Virus record (IMG/VR): IMGVR_UViG_3300021364_000015
Span: 1 to 64,000 of that record
DNA: 64,000 nt
Origin: a virus
Direction: 5' to 3' (one strand)
A program made the position numbers and the translations under genes. Below are positions 59,019 to 64,000 of the stretch, in pieces. The notes under the pieces are model-generated. The model worked only from the letters and a program-made list of their open reading frames with translations, ran no database searches and was not told the DNA's origin. Within the stretch, counting starts at the first letter, position 1. The number at the start of each line of letters is the position of its first letter.

Positions 59019-59252
59019 ATGCCGACGTATACATACAAATTTGTTGAAACTGAAGAAACTATAGACGTGTACCAGTCTTTTTCTGATGATACCTTGACAG
59101 AACTAGAGCATCCTGAAAATGGTACAAAGATGCGAGTTAAAAAGGTGTTCCACTCGCCAGCGGTGACCGGTGTAGAAAACGTACCCAAAACCGTGTCCCC
59201 CACCTATCGGGCCGACCGATCTGCGGTCTGGAACAGCGCACAACAGGAGTGA
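59019..59252 (+). CDS. FmdB-like small protein lacking the zinc cysteines
   Basis: 77 aa from ATG 59019. MPTYTYKFVETEETIDVYQS and then FSDDTLTELEH ... VKKVFHSPA follow the FmdB zinc-ribbon pattern, but every Cys of that family is missing (replaced by E, T, P and N). It may be a structural relic or a metal-free variant. It precedes thymidine kinase by one base and is the first gene of the transcript. Confidence 0.65.
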   Translation: MPTYTYKFVETEETIDVYQSFSDDTLTELEHPENGTKMRVKKVFHSPAVTGVENVPKTVSPTYRADRSAVWNSAQQE

Positions 59253-59253
59253 C

Positions 59254-59868
59254 ATGGGACGCCTAACTTTTCTTGTGGGAACAATGTCATCCGGCAAAAC
59301 TACACATCTTCTACAAACACACTTCAATGTTGAAGACGCATTCCCCGGTCAAGTTTTGCTTGTAAACAAAAATGACCGCTCTGGTGATTCAGTCTGTTCA
59401 AATCGGATGGGCGGCATGTCCATCTCGTGTGGCGTAGACGACAATACTAATCTAATTGATCTCGTTTCTGACACAGAGAAAAAGAATGAAGAAAAAATTC
59501 TATACATGTTTGCTGATGAGGTACAATTTTTTTCTGAGGAACAGATTGAACAAATGGCGCACCTCTGTGATGTAAATGACATGACCATCAATGCATACGG
59601 TCTTCTAACGTCTTACAAAGGAGAATTGTTTAAAGCCACTAAGAGGCTGATCGAACTAGCCGACAGGATTGTCCAGATCGGTAACGGTATGCGGTGTTGG
59701 TGCGGTGCTATGGCCACGCACAATGGTTTGTATTTAAACGGGATGAGTGCATCAGCAGGCTCAGATACTGTCGTAGATAATGAGTCAACCGTAGATTACC
59801 GGGTCATGTGTCGCAAGCATTTTCTAGAACACATCGGCTTCCGCTCAAAGAGCGACCTGCACCTGTAG
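59254..59868 (+). CDS. tdk: Thymidine kinase (TK1 type)
   Basis: 204 aa. P-loop GTMSSGKTT at about 9-17, DEVQFF as the Walker B/catalytic region (Asp-Glu), the lasso loop, and zinc cysteines in CWCGAMATHN and VMCRKHF. It phosphorylates thymidine for DNA synthesis and complements the RNR. AGGAG precedes the ATG. Converges with the gene at 59845-60051, overlapping by 24 bases. Confidence 0.93.
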   Translation: MGRLTFLVGTMSSGKTTHLLQTHFNVEDAFPGQVLLVNKNDRSGDSVCSNRMGGMSISCGVDDNTNLIDLVSDTEKKNEEKILYMFADEVQFFSEEQIEQMAHLCDVNDMTINAYGLLTSYKGELFKATKRLIELADRIVQIGNGMRCWCGAMATHNGLYLNGMSASAGSDTVVDNESTVDYRVMCRKHFLEHIGFRSKSDLHL

Positions 59869-60051
59869 TACGCCACCATCCTCGGAAAGCACAGTAAGGT
59901 CAAGTCCTTCAAATAAAATATTGGCAACCTGCATCATATCGTCCACAGCCAATTCCCGGTCTTCGTCATCAGGATCAGACAGGTCCACTAGCGTGTCCAC
60001 GAAGTAGTTAAATAATGCCATTCTGGCTTGTTCAATGTTTTCTTCAGACAT
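59845..60051 (-). CDS. Small acidic hypothetical protein, 68 aa
   Basis: 68 aa, acidic and helical (EQARMALFNYFVDTLVDLSD), no family recognised. The start codon lies 6 bases after TAGAAT with TTGCTC 17 bases further up, a leaderless-type promoter. It is a single-gene minus-strand unit between plus-strand replication genes, which suggests a regulator or inhibitor. Confidence 0.65.
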   Translation of the reverse strand: MSEENIEQARMALFNYFVDTLVDLSDPDDEDRELAVDDMMQVANILFEGLDLTVLSEDGGVLQVQVAL

Positions 60052-60057
60052 GCTGTT

Positions 60058-60086
60058 ATTCTAGTGCCAGAAAATTTTCTGAGCAA
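60058..60086 (-). promoter_or_regulatory. Leaderless-type promoter of the 68-aa gene
   Basis: TTGCTC (60081-60086), 17-base spacer containing the palindrome AGAAAATTTTCT, TAGAAT (60058-60063), 6 bases to the ATG at 60051. Confidence 0.65.
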
Positions 60087-60092
60087 GCAGTC

Positions 60093-60121
60093 TTGACAGC
60101 ATGTGACGGGTCGATTATAAT
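60093..60121 (+). promoter_or_regulatory. Consensus promoter of ssb
   Basis: TTGACA (60093-60098), exactly 17 bases, TATAAT (60116-60121). A leader of about 50 bases with AGGAGAAGAA precedes the ATG at 60178. Confidence 0.9.
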
Positions 60122-60177
60122 ACCATTACTGCTTGAGAGAGCAGCATCTGTACATAGCGAATATGATAGGAGAAGAA

Positions 60178-60612
60178 ATGAGCAATGCAGATATTACAGT
60201 AAGCGGAAACCTCACAGTGGACCCGGAACTTAAGTACGGTGCCAACGGCAACGCACGGCTATCGTTCTCGGTAGCGTCAAACAAGCGTTTTCAGGTCAAC
60301 GGTGAGTGGCAGGAAGAAACATCGTTCTTCAACGTTGTTGCTTGGCGAGGAATCGCAGAGCAGGCTGCTAACGTGCTTGAGAAGGGTATGCCCGTGATCA
60401 TCAAGGGCCGTCTTGAGCAGCGTTCGTGGGAAAACGCAGAAGGCGAGAAGCGCTCAACGGTAGAGATCGTTGCAGACGCTGTTGCTGTCAACACGTTTGG
60501 TATTGAGAGCCTTGTACGTCGCCGTGGTGGCGGAGGTGGAGGCGGTGCAAGCCGACCTGCTCCTCAGCAGAAGGCAACGGTTCCCGAACGTGATCCTTTT
60601 GAGGACTTCTGA
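60178..60612 (+). CDS. ssb: Single-stranded DNA-binding protein
   Basis: 144 aa from ATG 60178 (AGGAGAAGAA upstream; a TTG frame start 15 codons earlier is unlikely). OB fold: ITVSGNLTVDPELKYGANGN, RLSFSVASNKRF, SFFNVVAWRGIAEQAANVL, VIIKGRLEQRSWENAEGEKR. A poly-Gly linker leads to an acidic tip DPFEDF that should recruit replication proteins. Close to bacterial SSB in layout. Confidence 0.95.
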   Translation: MSNADITVSGNLTVDPELKYGANGNARLSFSVASNKRFQVNGEWQEETSFFNVVAWRGIAEQAANVLEKGMPVIIKGRLEQRSWENAEGEKRSTVEIVADAVAVNTFGIESLVRRRGGGGGGGASRPAPQQKATVPERDPFEDF

Positions 60613-60634
60613 TCAAACACACGAAAGGAGATCG

Positions 60635-60662
60635 GCCCCCCGAAAGGGGGGCTTCTTCTTTT
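60635..60662 (+). terminator. Intrinsic terminator after ssb
   Basis: Stem of G plus six C paired with six G plus C, GAAA loop (60635-60652), followed by TTCTTCTTTT. Textbook structure. Confidence 0.92.
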
Positions 60663-60668
60663 CTGGGA

Positions 60669-60697
60669 TTGACAGATGATCGAAAGGAGGCTATGCT
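60669..60697 (+). promoter_or_regulatory. Leaderless-type promoter of the replication operon
   Basis: TTGACA (60669-60674), 17-base spacer, TATGCT (60692-60697), 6 bases to the ATG at 60704. The AGGAGG in the spacer lies upstream of the expected transcript start, so it cannot serve as a ribosome binding site there. Confidence 0.75.
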
Positions 60698-60703
60698 TAT
60701 CTC

Positions 60704-61165
60704 ATGGAAAAGACTGAATGCAAAGCAGTCGTTGAACTGCTAAGCGTAACTTGGGACAAGTCACTAGACACCGCATCCCTAACTGTGCGAGCAAAGGGAT
60801 ACTGGGAGTTCATCCACGACTTGCCCTACGAAGAAACGAAAACAACTATCAAGCGTATGGGGATGGCTGGACGCAAGTGGCTTCCCAAGCCCGGAGAACT
60901 GCGTATCGCCACGCTATCCCACATGAAAGGCGAAGAACTTCCGCCCGAGCCTGAAGAGGCGTGGACCATTCTGCAAGCCATCGGGCAGAAGATTTACAGC
61001 GGCACTTACGACTATGTAAAGCCGCATCCCGTCCTTGCGCAAACCATTCGCAGGCTTGGTACAAACGCCACGGCCTTGACAACCAACTCAGATCGTGCTA
61101 TGTTTACCTCCTTGTACGAGAAGACTAGAGAGGCATATATTTTGGAGCATTATGGAACCGATTGA
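60704..61165 (+). CDS. Helicase-loader-like protein (G39P/DnaC-associated type)
   Basis: 153 aa. The N-terminal pattern YWEFIHDLPYEETKTTIKRM and then KWLPKPGELRIATL resembles phage loader/inhibitor proteins of replicative helicases (G39P-like). The C-terminal part is helical. It directly precedes and overlaps the primase-helicase gene by 14 bases. The loader role is inferred from the motif and position. Confidence 0.65.
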   Translation: MEKTECKAVVELLSVTWDKSLDTASLTVRAKGYWEFIHDLPYEETKTTIKRMGMAGRKWLPKPGELRIATLSHMKGEELPPEPEEAWTILQAIGQKIYSGTYDYVKPHPVLAQTIRRLGTNATALTTNSDRAMFTSLYEKTREAYILEHYGTD

Positions 61166-62957
61166 TAACGTACTAGCACGAGTCAACCACACATCATCAG
61201 GCAAGAATCAGTGGGACGCTACATGCCCCTGCCGCAGCGACGACGACAACCCTTCTTTGCGGGTGTCAGTTGGCAAGCAAGGTCAGGTTCTCATGAAGTG
61301 CCTGCGTGGTGGCGGATGTGAACTAGGAGAGATTTGCGAGTCTATCGGCCTAGATGTTGGCGACCTGTTCCCCAAGGACGCACCTAAGCCCAAGAAGACC
61401 AAGTTAGACCTTGTTGACACATACAAATATTTCTATGCAGACGGCACTCTGGCAATGGAAGTGTTGCGCTTTGTCGATGACAACGGTAAGAAAACTTTCA
61501 GGCAACGTCGCCCCGATGGAGACTCGGGAGGCTGGAACTGGTCAACTTCAGACATTGAGAAGCCTCTGTACCGCCTCCCTCAAGTTATCCACGCCAAGGA
61601 AGAAGGCCGTCCGGTCTACGTCGTAGAAGGCGAGAAAGACGTACACAGCCTAGAGGCTTTGGGCAAGACTGCCACGACCAATCCGGGCGGTGCAGGTGCA
61701 GAGGGCCAGAACAAATGGATGCCTCATCACACTGAAGCGCTTGCTGGGGCGAACATCATTATCATCTGCGATAACGATGAAGCGGGCTATCTGCACGCAC
61801 GATCAGTTAACAATATGCTCACCGAAGCGGGATGCAACGTCAAGGTTTTTAAGCCCGGAAAGTACAACGACGTTTCCGATCTTATCGACGCTGGCGAAGA
61901 GTTAGCGGATGCGCTTATTCCGTTTGATGATACGGCCATTCCTGAAACTGACGAAACGGACGACACTGCGCTGAACAAACTGATCAGTAATCTTTCCGAC
62001 CTGCAAGGACAGGAGATGAGCGAAAGCCTTCTCATGGGGCGGGTAGCATCACACTTTGATTCCTTCATTAGCACTAAAGACCGTCAACACGAAGATGGCG
62101 GTAATCTTGTTGAGTGGTCACCGTTCCTAGAGACAGACGTAGACCTCTCGTATGACTGGGTAATCCCCAATGTACTAGAACGTCAAGAACGTGTCATCGT
62201 TGTCGCTGCTGAGGGTGCCGGTAAGACTACCCTCGCCCGACAGGTTGCGCTCATGTCATCCGCAGGTATTCATCCGTTTCGCCGTGATGTAATGCCTAAG
62301 GTGCGTACTCTTATGATTGACCTAGAAAACCCTGAGCGAATCATTCGCCGCACATCCTTGCGCATCTATGACAAGATCAAGTGGTTTGGTAAGCATGAAG
62401 ACATGGACGCACACCTGCTGATGAAGCCTGACGGCGTTAACCTGCTGACACCCAAAGACAAGGCGCTCATTGAAGAGCATGTGGCTATGGTTCAGCCCGA
62501 CATTGTTTTCTTCGGGCCGCTATACAAGGCATTCATTGATCCGGGTGGACGCACAGCAGAATCGGTCTCAATCGAAATCGCTAAGTTCCTAGACTACATC
62601 AGGCATACATACAACTGTGCGCTCTGGATTGAGCATCACGCTCCGCTAGGCTCAGGCGGTCAGCGAGACCTGCGCCCGTTCGGTTCCGCCGTATGGTCAC
62701 GGTGGTCAGAGTTCGGTCTTGCGCTTGCACCCGACCCCACTGATCCTGAACTGATTGAGTTCAAGCACTACCGTGGACAACGAGAAGCCCGAGAATGGCC
62801 TGCTCTCTGTAAACGTGGTGAGTCATGGCCGTTTGAAGTGGTTGAGTTCTCACAGTACCAGAACAGTGTCGCACCTCAAGGGTCCGGGCGAACTGATGAA
62901 GAATTGAACGAAGCATACCAAAACGAAGAGTTTGATGATGAAGTGACACCTTGGTGA
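61152..62957 (+). CDS. Primase-helicase (TOPRIM plus RepA/RecA-like ATPase)
   Basis: 601 aa from ATG 61152 (GGAG upstream; an upstream frame start lies deep in the previous gene). Zinc-binding start CPCRSDDDNPSLRV ... CLRGGGCELGEIC. TOPRIM domain at about 155-250: YVVEGEKDVHSLEALG and IIIICDNDEAGYLHA. RecA-like ATPase at about 340-560: Walker A AAEGAGKTTLARQV, TLMIDLENPERI, PDIVFFGPLYKAF and IEHHAP. It makes primers and unwinds DNA at the phage fork. Confidence 0.9.
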   Translation: MEPIDNVLARVNHTSSGKNQWDATCPCRSDDDNPSLRVSVGKQGQVLMKCLRGGGCELGEICESIGLDVGDLFPKDAPKPKKTKLDLVDTYKYFYADGTLAMEVLRFVDDNGKKTFRQRRPDGDSGGWNWSTSDIEKPLYRLPQVIHAKEEGRPVYVVEGEKDVHSLEALGKTATTNPGGAGAEGQNKWMPHHTEALAGANIIIICDNDEAGYLHARSVNNMLTEAGCNVKVFKPGKYNDVSDLIDAGEELADALIPFDDTAIPETDETDDTALNKLISNLSDLQGQEMSESLLMGRVASHFDSFISTKDRQHEDGGNLVEWSPFLETDVDLSYDWVIPNVLERQERVIVVAAEGAGKTTLARQVALMSSAGIHPFRRDVMPKVRTLMIDLENPERIIRRTSLRIYDKIKWFGKHEDMDAHLLMKPDGVNLLTPKDKALIEEHVAMVQPDIVFFGPLYKAFIDPGGRTAESVSIEIAKFLDYIRHTYNCALWIEHHAPLGSGGQRDLRPFGSAVWSRWSEFGLALAPDPTDPELIEFKHYRGQREAREWPALCKRGESWPFEVVEFSQYQNSVAPQGSGRTDEELNEAYQNEEFDDEVTPW

Positions 62958-62983
62958 CATTTATCATCTAAGCGCCATAGGAG

Positions 62984-63012
62984 TTGACTACAGGTGACCA
63001 ATTTACTAGAGT
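62984..63012 (+). promoter_or_regulatory. Promoter of the nucleotide-sugar dehydratase gene
   Basis: TTGACT (62984-62989), 17-base spacer, TAGAGT (63007-63012), then a leader of about 90 bases carrying a 19-bp repeat and a hairpin. Confidence 0.65.
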
Positions 63013-63028
63013 ATTAGCAAGTCGCTTC

Positions 63029-63047
63029 ACCGTACCGCTAACACCTA
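63029..63047 (+). repeat. 19-bp repeat, copy 2
   Basis: ACCGTACC-G-CTAACACCTA, one mismatch to 58941-58959, same orientation. It lies in the transcribed leader. Confidence 0.6.
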
Positions 63048-63063
63048 GGTACTCTGAGCGCCG

Positions 63064-63089
63064 GTTAGCCCCTCACATGAGGGGTTAAC
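63064..63089 (+). promoter_or_regulatory. Leader hairpin just before the dehydratase ribosome binding site
   Basis: Eleven-pair stem (GTTAGCCCCTC with GAGGGGTTAAC, one G-U pair) and an ACAT loop, ending 8 bases before AAGGAG. No U-tract follows, so a translational or processing role is more likely than termination. Confidence 0.55.
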
Positions 63090-63107
63090 TCATTTCTAAG
63101 GAGAAAA

Positions 63108-64000
63108 GTGAGTAAACGAGTACTACTAACAGGTGGACTAGGATTTATTGGTTCCCACACTGTTGAACATTGGCTAAAGAACACGGATTGGGAAATTGTT
63201 GTCTTGGATTCCCTCCGGTTCTCGGGACGGGTAGAGCGCCTAACTGATATTGATGGTTACGACCCAAGTAGAGCAACCGTGCTGTGGCACGACATGCGTG
63301 CTCCCTTCCACGACCAGATCAAGCGTCAAATTGGCGATGTAGACTATATCGTAAACATGGCGTCCGACTCACACGTAGATCGGTCAATCACCGAACCAGT
63401 AGACTTTGTACAAAACAACGTAAACCTCGTACTTAACGCTTTAGAGTACGCACGAGAAGTCAAGCCTGAAAAGTTTATTCAAGTCTCAACAGACGAAGTA
63501 TACGGTCCAGCGCCCGCAGGTCACGACCACGCAGAAGGAGAGGCCCACCGACCCTCCAACCCGTACTCTGCTTCCAAGTCCGCACAAGAATCAATCGCAT
63601 ACTCCTATTGGCGAACCTTTGACGTACCCGTCATCATCACCAACACGATGAACAACTTTGGCGAGCGCCAGCACCCAGAAAAGTATGTACCGATGGTAAT
63701 CAAAAAGATTATCGCCGGAGACAAGATTGACATTCACAGTAAGCCAAACCAAGACGGCAGTTGGGAGATCGGCTCACGAGTATGGCTACACGCCAGAAAC
63801 CACGCTGACGCTATCCAACACATCATTGAAACCGTGGATGTTGACTACTACATCGACAGTATCGCCACACCCGACCTACAGCGATTCAACGTAGCAGGAG
63901 AACAAGAGATCGACAATCTCCAAATTGTAAAAATGATCTCTGACATCATAGGCCAAGAACCAGTATACGAACTTGTTGACTTCCACTCAAGTCGCCCCGG
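63108..64000 (+). CDS. NAD-dependent dTDP-glucose 4,6-dehydratase-like protein (partial, runs off right edge)
   Basis: At least 297 aa. GTG start at 63108 with AAGGAG upstream. Motifs of the short-chain dehydratase/epimerase family: TGGLGFIGSH (NAD binding), MASDSHVDRSITEP, STDEVYG, YSASKSAQE (catalytic Tyr-x3-Lys), FGERQHPEKYVP. It makes a 4-keto-6-deoxy nucleotide sugar and probably opens a sugar-biosynthesis gene set beyond the window. The frame has no stop before 64000. Confidence 0.9.
   Translation, partial: MSKRVLLTGGLGFIGSHTVEHWLKNTDWEIVVLDSLRFSGRVERLTDIDGYDPSRATVLWHDMRAPFHDQIKRQIGDVDYIVNMASDSHVDRSITEPVDFVQNNVNLVLNALEYAREVKPEKFIQVSTDEVYGPAPAGHDHAEGEAHRPSNPYSASKSAQESIAYSYWRTFDVPVIITNTMNNFGERQHPEKYVPMVIKKIIAGDKIDIHSKPNQDGSWEIGSRVWLHARNHADAIQHIIETVDVDYYIDSIATPDLQRFNVAGEQEIDNLQIVKMISDIIGQEPVYELVDFHSSRP

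Noticed and set aside
1-64000. Prophage state or integration functions
   Set aside because: No integrase, excisionase, immunity repressor or attachment-site repeat was found in the window; the unseen remainder of the genome could still hold them.

Overview
The window is 64 kb of a densely packed double-stranded DNA phage genome, open at both ends. A contractile-tail set (sheath, tube, tape measure, baseplate hub), an HK97-type head set (portal, prohead protease, major capsid protein, large terminase) and a phage recombination and replication set make it a myovirus. The host is very probably an actinobacterium. A WhiB-family regulator, a class II (B12-dependent) ribonucleotide reductase, an AhpC-type peroxiredoxin, a 7Fe/3Fe-type ferredoxin and many apparently leaderless promoters all point that way. 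A secreted protein with long Thr/Pro/Val tracts resembles surface proteins of aquatic Acidimicrobiia; that last point is inference. No tRNA, rRNA, CRISPR array, integrase or insertion sequence was recognised.

Layout. Positions 1-38616 (minus strand) form the virion and lysis block. In transcription order it has a 52-aa membrane protein, portal, a MuF-like domain reached by a -1 frameshift, prohead protease, a very acidic protein, a 59-aa protein, a giant ~2430-aa multidomain protein, several small head-region genes, a 503-aa modular protein and the major capsid protein. A metabolic insert follows (ribonucleotide reductase, peroxiredoxin, HTH protein, Nmad1-like pyrophosphatase). Then come connector and tail completion proteins, sheath, tube, M15 endolysin, the frameshifted tail assembly chaperone, tape measure, baseplate proteins, an S74-chaperoned tail fibre and a lipoprotein lytic transglycosylase. 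Strong hairpin terminators divide this block at about 9.65, 11.28, 17.3 and 20.88 kb.

Positions 38658-40250 (plus) carry the large terminase and a ferredoxin. Positions 40247-52000 (minus) form an accessory and recombination block: FkbM methyltransferase, prolyl-4-hydroxylase-like and PhyH oxygenases, DUF932, MazG, ParB/PAPS-reductase/ParB, SAM methyltransferase, two HNH proteins, glycosyltransferase, Cas4-like nuclease, Rad52-like annealing protein and WhiB. Positions 52066-53810 (plus) hold an apparently non-coding 450 bp followed by a LicD / cytidylyltransferase / membrane-protein operon. RecA and a basic protein follow at 54216-55558. A lysis-related minus block (55672-58929) has three small membrane proteins behind the secreted Thr-rich protein. 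From 59019 onward (mostly plus) lie an FmdB-like protein, thymidine kinase, SSB, a helicase-loader-like protein, primase-helicase and the start of a nucleotide-sugar dehydratase.

The points most worth a second look are: (i) a canonical C_CCU_UUU slippery heptamer that would fuse portal to a MuF domain whose frame has no upstream start codon; (ii) a repeated promoter layout in which the -10 box lies 6-7 nt before the start codon, predicting many leaderless mRNAs; (iii) the giant virion-cluster protein carrying a perfect NUDIX box and a kinase-like domain; and (iv) a Cys-x3-His-x8/9-Cys module shared by three different head-cluster proteins. Coordinates were read directly from the sequence; all family assignments are by recognition of motifs and have not been checked by database search.
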